A DNA stretch of 64,000 nucleotides from Amphirosellinia nigrospora (lineage: Eukaryota > Ascomycota > Sordariomycetes > Xylariales > Xylariaceae): the NCBI GenBank assembly GCA_004123355.1, contig SCHM01000005.1, forward strand, positions 868,001 through 932,000, in the 5' to 3' direction. The notes beneath the pieces are model-generated. The model was not told the origin of the DNA, searched no databases, and saw only the letters and a program-made list of their open reading frames with translations. Below, in pieces: positions 1 through 12,161 of this stretch (its first letter is position 1; every line of letters begins with the position of its first letter). The translations under genes were made by a program, and so were the position numbers.

Positions 1-1197
1 CCACGATATTTTTTGGATTGAGATTATGGGCGAGGCGCTTGCGACGGACGCGCCTATCGGCGGATGATTGGTTATGTTTTGGGGGATTACTTATTGGATA
101 CACCTGTTGCGCTTTGCAGCTCTATGGTGAGTAATTGGTCTCCCAAATGAGAGTATTTCGAACGCGATAGCTCATGCGTGAAACAGCTGCTATCGATGGC
201 CAACTGGGCCAGCACCAAAGGCTTGGCCCTGACGGCAAGCCGATCCTCGATGATCCGCGATTCCTGGTCTACGAGAGAGTGAGTAACGAGCCCGGAAACT
301 GATCGCGTTGCGTATTGAAAACTGACGATATACTCCTCAAGACCAAACTCGCCGTGAATGTCCTTAGCCCTATCGGCTTCGGGCTTGTGAAGGCATCGAT
401 TGTGGTTCTCTACGAGGGAATTTTCCACAACATCCGCCCTTTCCGATACTGCTCTTATGTTATGCTTGGTCTTCTCTTCGCATGGTCCATCTCGTTCTTC
501 TTCGCCAATCTATTCATTTGTTATCCGGTCACGGCTCTCATCGAACCCTTCTATTTTAAGAAATGCGTCGACAGGGCGGCCGTGTTTCTCTCTACGCTGG
601 TCACCGATTTGATCTTCGACATCCTAATCCTGCTTATGCCGATTCCCGTAGTCTTGCGACTACATCTGCCACGGAAGGATAGATTAGGCGTGCTCGGAAT
701 GTTCCTACTAGGCGCAACGCAAGTACCGACCTTCCAATATCTAAGAGAACACCACTTGCTAACAATCTCTTCAGCGTCGTCGCCGTCAGTATTGCGCGTC
801 TTATCCAGCTGCTGGAGGTCAACTCACAGTACCTGTTGTACGCCTACGACCAAACTTGTATGTCATTACTAGAAGATAGTGTAATAGAGAGCCAAGAACT
901 AACTAGTTTCTATAGACTACACATCGCCCGCCTTTTTCTGGGCCAATATCGAATTGTCTATTGCAGTGGTGTCGGCTGCCTTCCAACACTGAAACCTATA
1001 TTAAACTTCTTTTTCCCTGCCCCCCAAAGCCTCAATCGAAGCAAACAGACTATATCAAAATCACGGAGCGACAAACTGAGCGTTCACACCATTCGCGCGT
1101 TTCGCGCGTTTCCCACATTTCAAACGGGTCGGATAGTTATTCAACAGAACCGATCAAGGGTTCGATACCGTTAGAATCTTACGAGCCAGAGCCATAG
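1..1197 (+). CDS. Fungal rhodopsin-fold integral membrane protein, 5' partial
   Basis: The reading frame is already open at base 1, so the start lies outside the window. Exons 1-126, 187-278 and 342-722 join cleanly across introns with GTGAGT donors (127-186 and 279-341). They give the family block SADDWL, then several hydrophobic segments, including GFGLVKASIVVLY and the long helix pair around SISFFFANLFICYPV. A further intron at 858-915 (GTATGT donor, ACTAAC branch) leads to SPAFFWANIELSIAVVSA, the most typical block of the fungal SAT4/rhodopsin family (PF20684 type). The protein should be a seven-helix plasma membrane protein of unknown ligand, with a hydrophilic tail ending YEPEP. Three one-base frame changes are needed, near 723-776, near 980 and near 1040. 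Either this copy is decaying or the assembly has indels. Family call is firm; intactness is not. Confidence 0.8.
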
Positions 1198-2097
1198 TGG
1201 CCACATTTCTCGATTAAAGACAGAAAAAAGCGAAAAAAGTTTAAATTCCCCGGTTTCAATTTGTGCAGACACTACCAGTCTATTCGAGTGGCTTGTTTAT
1301 ATTTTGCTACATCACTTGTATATTAGTGGCTGTTTGATGGCTCCATGATAGATGTATTTTGGCAATGATAGCGTTCAGCGAAATCAATAGAACAACAGTC
1401 CAGGAGAACAGGGTGTGGGCCCGGCCGACCGTTGACGAGTATTGGAGTAAATGAGGCATTTGCAGGCATTATTAGTCGAGATATTTATTACCAACCAGGA
1501 TCTAATTACTATACGTACAACTTTTGCAAACAAACCTGGTGAAATAGTTTTGAATCTGGCAAACCCATCGGTCGTCTAGACGGTTCGGATCGGACTGGCC
1601 CGATCGAAACGGTTAGATCGCAAGACTATCTCCCCCGACCTTGGAGATAGAGTGGGCTGTTATTCGCTGGGGTGGTGTTTTCGCCCTCCTCAGCACTCTG
1701 AGCTCACTTCAGCTTCATCGATAGCCCATGCCACGAAACCGCCAGATTTACTATTTGCGGAAGTGGCCGCGTCGATGAGCCCCAGTCAGATGATGCGTGA
1801 GGAGAAACATGCATCCACCACAGTACGCGGCGCAGCCGGGATGTTCACCTACCACGTGGACCTAGTAACACACACACGGATATGCTACACTACTTACGGC
1901 CGACGAAACTCAGGTAGCCTCAGGTATTAAAGCCAAAGATCAGTATTTCAACATACATAGTACTAGTATTGTGTGCATCCAGCCGTGGGTTCTCGTTAGC
2001 TGCAAGTGGCGGGTTACGCCATCACCTCAATCGGGCGTTTCTCCTGAGAATTTGCGTTTCCAAGTGCCCACACGACATCGATAGTGTAATGACCGAA

Positions 2098-2110
2098 CGG
2101 TGGAGCTCCG
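2098..2110. promoter_or_regulatory. CGG-N7-CCG inverted triplet, possible Zn2Cys6 site
   Basis: CGGTGGAGCTCCG lies about 225 bp upstream of the FAD oxidoreductase ATG. Inverted CGG triplets with fixed spacing are the usual half-sites of dimeric Zn2Cys6 regulators. One copy can occur by chance. Confidence 0.3.
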
Positions 2111-2240
2111 AACTCCTGCCCGCATTGAAGGGAGGAGGAGGGAGAGGAGGCGGGTACCGAATGTGGCGGCCCAGGTCCGTCCCCTGCAGACATACCCCTT
2201 CAGACACGTGGGAACGATCAGATCCGCGCCAAGCTGGAGC

Positions 2241-2248
2241 AATAAATA
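2241..2248 (+). promoter_or_regulatory. TATA-like element
   Basis: AATAAATA sits about 90 bp before the ATG at 2335, a reasonable distance for a fungal core promoter. Position is the only support. Confidence 0.3.
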
Positions 2249-2334
2249 CCTAGTGTGGCTCACTCCCTCAATAATGCAGCGTGGTAGTGTGGGATCTTGA
2301 CGCTACGCTGCTACCTCCTCTGTCAGTCAAAGCC

Positions 2335-3919
2335 ATGAAGCTCACGAGTCAATTCTTATGGGCTTGCGCCTTCGCCGGACTGGCCTTCTCGACCGGTAGC
2401 TGCAGCTCCCTCGTCCAACAAGTGCAGAACGACTTGTCACCGAGCTTGTCGCGAAGAAACCTCATTTCTACGACGGCGCCGGCGCGATGGAGCGATTTCG
2501 ACGCTCCGAACCCGGGCGTCGTAGTCAATGTTCAGACCGAGTCAGACGTCGTAGCTACGGTAGGCATTTGCATCCCGCCCTCTTCTCATCAATAGTCTCT
2601 GTTGGTCACAAGAAGTAAGGGGCAGCACTAACACCATCATGCGACATCTAGGTCAAATACTGCACGAGAAAGAACATTCCCTTTCTAGCTCAGAATGGGG
2701 GTAATGGATGGGCAACAACCTTTCACCTAGGCAAAAACGGCGTACTCATCAATCTGGCCGCTCTAAACCAAGTCACATTCAACACCAACAAGACCCAAGT
2801 GATCGTTGGCGGGGGTTCCACCGTCAGCAACACGATTAACCACGCTTACGCCGCTGGAGCTCTGGTGCTGACGGGCAACTGTAACTGCGTCGGCGCTCTC
2901 GGAGCTGCCCTGGGCGGTGGTTACGGTAACTTGATGGGACTATACGGATTCGCAGTCGATAATATCCTCTCACTCCGAGTCGTGACCGCCGACGGCAACA
3001 TTCAGACCGTAACCGCCAAATCCAATCCGGACCTCTTCTGGGCTCTCCGAGGCGCAGGGCCCAATCTCGGAATCGTGACGTCAGCCACATTCAAGTCGAC
3101 TCCTGCATCATCGGATGATCTTCTGGCCTGGAGGGGTGACTTGGTATTCACCGAGGACAAGCTGGAACAGGTCGTTCAGGCCATCCAAGATCTCGTCCTG
3201 ACGCCGAACATGGTCATCTTTATGTATATACCTCGCAGATCCACCACGGGCGCCCGACCGTCGTCGCCTCACCATTTCTATACAAGGGCAACGCGGCCTC
3301 GGGAAAGACTGCGTTCGCGAGCCTATACGCCATCGGCCCCGTGGCAGATACTACGGCCGTCGTGCCCTATAACCTATGGAACTCCGGGACAGATGCCCTG
3401 TGCTCGCGCGGTGAATTCAAGCCCGGCTATGCTGCTGGGTTCCAGAACATGATCCCGTCCACGTGGCGCCAGATATGGAATGCCTACGTCGCTTTCCAGA
3501 AGCTGCCCGGCGCGGCGAGCACCGGCGTGCTCCTCGAGGCTTACGACCTGACCAAGGCCAGGTCGGTGCCCTCCAACTCGGCGGCCTTCCCTAACCGGAA
3601 CGTTAGGTTCAACGCCTTTGCCGTCCCCTGGTACAATGACTCGTCTCTGGATGCGCAGGCCGCGCAATTTGGAAACACGGCGCGCGACCTACTGAGAACT
3701 ACGAGCAGCTTGCCTCGCAATCAAACGTATGTCCGCTTTCCGAAGTGTTGCTTCATCTGCTCGTTATCGGTTACTAACTTCATCCCTAGCTATATCAACT
3801 TCGGTTACGGAGATGAGTCGCTTGACGTGGTATACGGGGATAGCTTGTCTAAGCTGCGGACCGTCAAGCAGCAATATGACCCGAAGGATGTGTTTAACCA
3901 ATGGTTTAACATACATTAA
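2335..3919 (+). CDS. Secreted FAD-linked oxidoreductase (BBE-like)
   Basis: The ATG at 2335 opens a signal peptide (MKLTSQFLWACAFAGLAF) of a berberine-bridge-type flavoprotein. Exons are 2335-2559, 2652-3726 and 3790-3919; introns at 2560-2651 (CACTAAC branch) and 3727-3789. The FAD-binding domain shows FLAQNGGNGWA, then GNCNCVGALGAALGGGYG and the ALRGAGPNLGIVT strand; the C-terminal BBE motif is YINFGYGDES with the tail YDPKDVFNQWFNIH. Family members oxidise alcohols, sugars or secondary metabolites with O2 in the extracellular space or secretory path. The usual flavin-linking His of GGHG is Asn here, while the Cys of the second linkage (NCNC) is kept. One frame change lies near 3226-3232, after VIFMY; downstream the frame is clean to the stop. 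No biosynthetic cluster genes flank it. Confidence 0.85.
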
Positions 3920-6900
3920 GACGCCATGTAATACGTCTAACCCCGTACAATACCTAGTACAATGCCTAGTAATGTTTTATAGAAGGATTTTTGCATCCGC
4001 CACATGACTACCGAGCTCATCTACCGAGAGACAATTTGGATATCTAAGCACAAGGTACACGTTTGATATTTATACCGCGCACATACCACTCGTACGATCA
4101 AGTAACGCCGATACCACGTCGGCATGGTTCATGCGCAGGCACGGCGTAGTTATGCGAGGCTTTCAATGCTACCTGTGGAAATGCATCTCGTGACCTGCGA
4201 GCTGCTTCTGTAGTAGCACGGTCGGCGAAATGTATAATGTAACTCAGTAGGAATGCGAATAATGTGGAAACAGGCATCGAAGTAGCAGGTTATGCCGATG
4301 GGGATGTTACGTCAACTCACATTCGGCCCGAGTTTCGTGGGGTTTTCTCTTATCAAATTCCACGATTGGCGCCCTTTAGTCTTCTGCTGCGCCGTGGACA
4401 GCTGTGGGTACTTACTCGTGTGCTACAATACCGGATCCTTCATCCTTCAAGCGAGCTCCTGCATGGTGTCGAGCGTTGCATATGTACTTACGGTCTGCGA
4501 GCAATAGCTGAGAGCGGCCTGAGCTCAGCTATAATCGATCCTACTATGTATGCATACTACCTACATAATCTTCTCCAGCCCGATTCATGTCACCGTTACA
4601 GTTTCTCTTCTTATCACGTCTCTTATACTCGATATCCGACGAATTTAAGCACGCCTATATGTTACATCGAGATATGGACATGGATCGAGGACACTATCGA
4701 TTTCATGCATGCGGGCTAACGTTTAAGCATAAGCTTACCAACTCTATAAGAAACCAGCATGGTAGGTTTTCTCAGATCCCTGTCAACTCCTTACTATGTA
4801 GGTTTAGGCTCAATGTCGCGTGCTAGCCATACTAAGCTTAGTAGTGAAAAAGATGAAGAGGCGTTACAGAACAATTGATGTTCAAGCGGGATCTTCCGAT
4901 CGGCAGCCACATAGCGCCACAATGATTTTCTTTACTAACATCTATCAGGTAGGTGTAGGTAGCAGACAGTCGGCAAGCCCGTTGGATTTCGTCATGAAAA
5001 GTCCCCGTGGAAATGTTCTCTTCGGTAATTTGAAAGGCGCTAGTTTGGCGCAAACTCGTTGACCACCATCACGGATACCGCAGGAGCGTGTCGCTTGCGA
5101 GGAGGGAGCCCGGAAAACGCGCCATTCTTGTTAGTATAGTGGGTAACTAGGCCCTGATCTGTTCGGCGGAACTTAATTTTCCTGGCGATGCGGATTCAAA
5201 ATGGTGGCACTTAACGATGTCTGCAGATGCCATATAGTATAAGTACTATTAGTTATAACTCCTGCTAGTAATATGTTAGCGGCTCCAAGGGTTCGCTATA
5301 GTGTAGTGAGGTAATTACGAGGTCCACGCTACACACCGGAAGAGCACAAGGTCATGTTAGTCTAGTCTACTTAGTCATATCGAACAAGGTCCTTTTGTTG
5401 TTCGCGTCTGGGGGAAATTGAGCATCTACCTACACTAGGCGAACGCTAGAATAAAATGGGAGAATCCTTGAGGTTCGTGATCCTTTACCGAAACCAGTTC
5501 TTGGCAGTCGCGTCTATAGAAAAAGAACGACGCGATCTTAATTCATTTTTACCGAAGTCGTTAGCAATTGCAGATGTATCAGCCTAGAACTACTGATATG
5601 TAAATATTCACAGCAATTAATAGGCAGAAATATATAGATTTACCTATCAAACAGCGATTGTACTTGCGCTAAGCGCAAAACAGTAGATTCGTAACCAGAT
5701 ATCAAGGCAATTTAGGATAATGCTCGGTCTTTCCCCAGTGAGTTGAGAAATTTACCGCTGTTCGTATGGGTGGACATCATCTATTTACCTAGGCTGTAAA
5801 ATACATACTAAATAGGAATACATAGTGTTAGAAATGACTCTACTTAAGCCTTACTGAGGCTAAGGAAATGAGTTGGCCCGATGACCTGGGCCCTAGCCTG
5901 GGAGGCTTTCAGTTCGGCTTTTTGCTCATCCACAGGCGAGACTTTCTGACTTAAATAATCGGGCAAGCGTGCGATAAGAGCTCACGCAATTTATTTACTA
6001 AAAAGGAAGCAAAATCAACGCAGGGTGTCTGCGTAGGTTCTAGTGACTTTTGTCCCCTAATGCCTAGAAATCATTTATACATTCGGGAATTCCGACAACT
6101 ACTATTGTCTAGAGACCGCCGAGTGCTGCTCGCACTACTTTAGTAGTGCCACCAGCAATGATCTATTCCTTTAGTTCCTCTTCAACCTATCCATAGTGTA
6201 TTTCCATATTAGTTGTGTGGGGTGTTGTTCTCTCAGGATTTAAGCAACTCCCGACGAGGCTTACATTGCCGCTCCCGTAATAGACACACGTATAGAGCCA
6301 ATGCTGATGGAGGATATTCATAACCCTTCACTAAACGACAGTAGTGTTTACTTGTCCTTATATTCACTCCTCGCACAGGAACCTGACGTAAAAGCTAGAA
6401 ATGACCTGTGGTAATTAACGTTGCTATCTACGAACGTAACTACGTCTCCTCTGTACAAAATATCAATAGTCTCAATAACCTCTAAGACTCTAAGAAAGAG
6501 ATAAATATGTCTGGGTAACTTGTTATGTTAGAATCACACAGCCAATGTGTTCAGAGGGGATTTTGACTTATTGATGAGCTCCTCGTACTGGTCTCGTAGT
6601 AATCTTGGGGCCTATGTCAAGCTCGATAACAAAGTGGTTTATGAACGTTGCCTCTACCCGCTTGTGAGGAACCTGATGTATAGTCTTTGAGGTTATACAT
6701 GTCCACTTCCTGTGAATTCGATGCCACCAAAATGACTTGAGAATACTATGCACTTAAACTAAAGCCGGCATAACTACAGCGGTCTCAGATTATTTTTCAG
6801 CTATGAGATTTTTAGAGAGATGACACTGCCAACTGATAATTAACTACATATGAACAAGATATGTCAATCAATGTCCTAACATTTGCCAATATCCACCTTG

Positions 6901-8673
6901 GATGTCACACGGATCTCGGTTATCCTTACCACACGGGGCTCACGAGTAGCACGAATCTCATAAGTCTCAGGTATTCGTCGAAGACTGAAATAGATCACCG
7001 AGATATATAGCCTCGGGCTATACGAGGTTACGGAGGTCCGCGAGGTTATAAGATAGCCGCGGGGATATTTAGGACATGGATGGCACGGAATCCTCCTACC
7101 TAGATATAGAGAAGTTAGATCTTCATAGCACCTTAGGTCCGTAGTTGAGTCTTAGTCAATTTGAAGCAATTCCAAGCCTCTGACACAGGCCTTTGTAACA
7201 TTGGGAGATCGTTAAATCATCTGAAGTATTCAATTCACAAGCAGACAAAACGGGATCGCCATCGTTTATTCCTCGTTGTAAATAAAATTTTGATTAGACT
7301 TAGGTTAAAAGACCTCCTTTGATATTACCGACATGAAATGGCACTGATAGCTCATGAAAGTTTGCTCTCGTCGAGAGCAGACGTGAGGACAATAATAAAC
7401 CCTACGAAATCAATCTACCACGATGGCATCACCCGAAAAGCAGTATCTCATCAACCCGATCAAACACCGAGCCCGGGAATCGCGGGAACGAACCACTACC
7501 ACTCGCCTGATAACTCCCATGATTCCGCAAGGGAGCCCCACGGCGTAGATATATGTCAAATACGCATATAGTCAACTGCAGGCAGTCAGGTGCTCGAACT
7601 AATAACATTCTAGCTTTCATTTAGGTGCTGTTACGGTCCAGTGCTGCAATTTTGTTCTATGTTGGGACGAAATAAAGAACATTGATGCTAAATGTGCCAG
7701 CCAAGTCTCAGACTACTGACCGCAACGGATAAAAAAGGAAGGGAGACAGATATGTCAAGACAGATACAATTGAACAGTTCAGGGCATATCCCATAGTCGA
7801 AGCGCAACCCCTAGAACGTAGTCTATTAATTTGGTAATAGGTACGCTGTCATTACACCAAGTCTCACAAGACATATATACGGCTACGGTGAGGCCTGTCA
7901 GTGAAGACACATATAATGTATCAACTAGGGTGTGAATCATATGTCACGAGACACGCAGATACACAGGGCACACACAAGTAAAAAAGACTCTCTCTTTACA
8001 GTCAGAGAGCCTCTACGAAGGTAGTTCAAGAAACAGCCCCCATGCCATGAAACTTAAGGCAATAACCACAAGATAACAAGAGTGTTAGAGGAAGATGGCA
8101 GATTAACCGACATACATCAATCAACCAGTTTTGAGTCGTCAATGCTGAATACAGAAGGTAAGGCTATACTGGGAGGCTATTACGAAAATAAGACAGAGCA
8201 CCTTGAAAGGCAACACGAATGGTATCGTCTTCTTTAGAGGTCTTCCATTCTATGATAACGTACCTAGGACCAGTACCTAAGTGTCTCCCCCCAGCGAATG
8301 AAGAGGTCGGTAGTGCAATGTGGTAGTGTATACGGAGCTAGACTCCGTATTCGGGTTGTGCTGTTGCGTGAACACAGGTACGCGCCGAGTGCGAATGGGT
8401 TAATTCCTAGCTATTCGCGAACGTTCAAGTAATGGTGCGACCTGATGAGCTAGTTGCGCTCTCATCCAAAGATTTCCCTGTCGCCCAGGTGATAGATCTT
8501 GTTGTAGCGTACTACGGTCCGATATTCTTACTGTTCTGATCTGCTCTGCTCTACGATCCGTTTCCCTTTTGATATGCTGCTGCACTCGTGTGTCTCGTTC
8601 ACAGCGAGCTTGCCGAAACATCCACACCTCGCCAACTGAGAATAAGAACCACAACTCGGCCCTACACTAGCTC
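3920..8673. other. Gene-free stretch of 4.7 kb
   Basis: Only short unrelated open frames occur on both strands, none with a recognisable domain, signal peptide or consistent codon use. Composition looks moderately A/T-rich with many TA steps. I saw no terminal repeats or transposase motifs. It could hold old repeat remnants too degraded to recognise by eye. Confidence 0.5.
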
Positions 8674-9792
8674 ATGATGGGTACTCACGAAGGTGACGAC
8701 GTGCTCAGTCAACAGGACGCCGACCCGCCCGAGGAGATGACAACGCATAGTCTCGATCTCAAGGTCCAGCCCTGCCTGGATGTGAATTTGGGCTGTGGTG
8801 ACAAGACATGGGTACTTTGCAGCTATGTACTACGCCGCTCCCTTGGTTTGAGAAAACACTTGAGAAAGATTGGGAGGTATGAGCACGTTTCCCTGGCTCT
8901 GGACGACTGGTTACAACTCACCCAAGACAGGAGCCAAACAACAAGAAAATTAAGATCGAAGAATTCGACACAGATTCGGTGGACTGGATTGTCAACCATT
9001 TGTATACCAGCAGTAAGTACCTGCCTTTGATTGATGGTGGTCGCTGTTTGTTGACTGTACTGCCAGAATATGACTGGGAACAGCTGCAAGGAGAACGAAC
9101 ATACACGGGACTCTGCTGTAAGTGATATCCAAAGTCAATTCGCTTACATTGATGCCCCGCTCTCGCCATTTCAGGAGTATAGGGGTTTGGCGTGTGTAGT
9201 CGTATCCCAGGGACCCAGTGCCCCTCCGAAAGGAACACTGCTGCGTCACGTTTGAGATGGCAATTGCTTATTCCAATGTAATTTGCAGCGCACGTCTTCA
9301 ACATGGGCGAATACTTTATGTTACCACGCTTGAGTGGCTCAGCAGAGGCTGGTTTCCGCCGAATGCTATTCACTCTGATACCTGATTTTCAGACCAACGA
9401 TCCACAGCATGGGGCCGCACCATCGAATTATGTGGCATCATCAGAGAGGTGTACGGGCAGAAGAATCCCCGTGCGCGTAAGACCTTTGGTTCCACTATTG
9501 CGATGGTTCTGGACTCTATTCGGTATGGGATTAGGGGATGTGGCTTGATGATCTTCTCGACGAGATCCCAGCAGTTGCTGTCGACATGGTGAGGTTTACG
9601 CTCCGACATCGCAACGTCCCTCGGCGCTACCCGGACTCGTGTGACAATTGTAAAGCACCGCGGTCTGCGAATCTAGGGTTCTCCAAGGTGTGTCGGCCAA
9701 CGGGTGAGCTTCAATGCCGCTGTTGGCATTGCGATGGCCAAGTCGAAGAGATGGGCAACTTTGGCATTCATATGAGCCGTGACACCCTCTAG
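8674..9792 (+). CDS. BTB/POZ-domain protein with cysteine-rich C-terminus (frame-disrupted)
   Basis: Pieces in all three frames add up to a fungal BTB protein. In order: an N-terminal ATG at 8674, a BTB core ending in VDWIVNHLYTS, and an intron from about 9012 to 9066 (GTAAGT donor, CCAG acceptor) that joins to KYDWEQL. Then come a second GTAAGT intron, the block VFNMGEYFMLPRLS, the block VLDSIRYGIRGCG, and a C-terminal region with CDNC, a lone Cys and CRCWHC. That Cys set looks able to bind zinc. BTB domains mediate dimerisation and recruit Cullin-3 ligases or regulators; no substrate can be inferred. At least two frame slips remain after allowing for introns. They lie before 8960 and near 9390-9550, with the last frame running to the stop at 9790. 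It may be a decaying copy or suffer assembly indels. Exact exon limits are uncertain. Confidence 0.6.
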
Positions 9793-12161
9793 AGCGAGCG
9801 AGTTAGATTTGGATGGATGTAGAGACATAATAGACAGCATATCAAAGTGAACTGGTGTGCCAAGTCTGCGAATCGCAAAGTTGGTTGGCGGTATGAAAGC
9901 GAACGAATTCTTGCGGGTTGTTATGAATGAGCCTTGTCTCATTCTACCCTCGAACGTCATTGAAAGCATGGAGGAAAAGGGACGGATTTGACGAGGTCTT
10001 CCTCAAGGCGTTGAATATGAAGCCATAAGTAGCATTTCTGCTCTCATTAGTTGTGCGTATAGGTAATGTTAGCTAGTTGACAACAGACTTCGATGCTTTT
10101 CCGAAGCAAGGCACATCCCCAGTAAGACCAGCATATATAGTAGGTATATTTACCAAAAACTGTGCTAATGGCCTGAGCTGCATACACTAGACCACGTAGC
10201 CGAAGTTTTGTCATCAGTGATGGCGTCTTGTCGAGTCAGTGCTTGTTGGATCGACAATACCCGTTGTTTTTTTGCAACGAAGAGAATCAGGGGGTTGAGG
10301 TCGGATCACGAGCCCCAACCCAAGAGCCTCAAAGGCCGAGATGCCTAGTGTGAAGATGAGGCAACATTACGTATGCGCCGATGCGTGTTTTTGTAGAAGT
10401 CCTAGTCAGTAGATGGATGAACGTATCATGTCCGCAGGGTTGCTGGACAGGTCACAACGACGGTTGTTACAGTGCCTATCGTAGGGTCTAAGCCCGTGGA
10501 GAAGGGTTTCTTGTTACCCAGAACAGAAACGAAACAAACAAAACGTCGACTCTTATCAAATCGGAACAAGAGCGCCATTGAGAATATGTTCGCCCATCAA
10601 GCTTTTCGGGATCTTCAGTGACAATAGCACGGACTAGCAAGGTCACAAATAGGTCACAGCCAAACAATGCTCCGAATGGTGAGACCCCTTCTCCACGATG
10701 AAGCACATCTGAAACCGAGCACCAGAGAGTGTGCGGACTTGGCTAAATTGCTGTGGTGGTGATGCCTCTGTCGCCGGCCGCGAAACCGGTGGCGATGGAT
10801 TTCTTGTTTGTGTTTTTCCGTCTCCAAAGCATTGCCGACCTCTTTCTGGCATGTCGCGACTTGCCATGGCCGGCATCTCCCTCCTCGTTGGTGGCGGTTG
10901 GCGTCTAATGCACCCGTTTTTGTTTCTCTTTTTCTCCCTCACCAGCTTGTGATGGTGCATGCCAAGTAAGCTGGAAGAGCTGGAAGGACTTACATGAAAG
11001 CGATTGTGAAAAAGGCATAACCTTGTCTCTATTGGATGTGACGCAATTAAAGAAGATGACGATGAGAGGTCGGGATGGTATGCGTTACTGAGGTTTAGAT
11101 AGCGCTATCAGGTACCTACCTGACAAAGCAACTCGGGTGCGCCGAAGGACGGAAGGGTTCTCGGACTTGGCCACCACTGTACAGTACGCTAGGTCAGCTC
11201 TACCTAGCTGTAGTGTAGAGGGAGGTTGGTACATTACCCACTCGCGTCGTCCATTTCATGGGCAATCTACAGTGCAACATCTGACTTTCAGATGGTAAGG
11301 GTTAGGTACCTGTTAATGTTAATTACTAAGGCCCTCGCCCTCACTTATTCACCACTTCTGCCTTTTTTGGGCTGCTTTCTTCCTCACGTCACTGATACCT
11401 CTGTTACGCACATCCCGTTGTTTCTTTTGTTCCCGTCTTTTCATTAGAGCTCAGACATTCGGCGCATCTCCACTGGACTCGGTCTCCTCGAATAGCCGGC
11501 CTGGGTATTATTCATTTGACACACTAAGTAAAGCAAGTGTAGTGTCTAGGCGCTCGCTATACCTTAGGTAGAGCGAGGAGAATATCCAGCCCGCAATCCA
11601 GAAGAATCCGGGAAGTCGACGATCTCCCAGCCCTCCCTCTGTTGCCGCCCTCTCTCTTTTCTATTTCTGTTGTTACATCCGTTGCTTCGGTTTCTACATT
11701 CTACTCTGTTGATACGACGACGGGTTCTCTGCTTCTTCTGTCGGATCTACCCTACCCTAACCTTATTCTTGCCTGCCTCAGATCTGGTTAGGTAATTGGA
11801 GACCGAAGGAGCTTTGAGCTTTGGCTTGGATTCTGGCTGCTGGCTGCTGGACCCCAGCCACGACTCAAATCCCCCGCTGCTCGAGCTCTCTTGTTCGTCA
11901 TCTCTTTCTCGTCATCTCATCTCGGCTTCCCCGCGGGACCGAAGACGGTCGAGTCTTGCCCAGTTAATTGTCAACCACGCATATACGGCGTGTTGCGACA
12001 CTCCAACTCCCCCATTAATAATTCTGACGACGAGTTCATTATTGCTGGCCTCATCGACTGGTCCAGTGCCATCCTTTTGTCTCCGTTGTCGCTTCTCCTG
12101 GTGCCCTCAAACCACCCAGTAGTGAGTAGCGTGTGTGTGCATCGCCACCGCTATTGTTACC
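9793..12161. other. Intergenic, promoter side of the conserved gene at 12162
   Basis: No supported gene. The last 700 bases are strongly pyrimidine-rich (runs of CTCTTT and TTCTGTTG), as is usual for the 5' leader of an expressed fungal gene. An AGGTACCTACCT palindrome lies near 11110-11122. Confidence 0.5.

Larger units (their letters stand above)
1198..2334. other. Intergenic, promoter side of the FAD oxidoreductase gene
   Basis: No convincing gene. Short open frames here lack domain signals and codon bias. The last 250 bases hold a CGG-N7-CCG inverted triplet and an A/T-rich TATA-like element. Confidence 0.5.

Noticed and set aside
10261-10280. CGTTG-T run-CAACG hairpin like an intrinsic terminator
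   Set aside because: Short stem, no gene ending nearby, and such terminators are not expected in a fungal nuclear genome.
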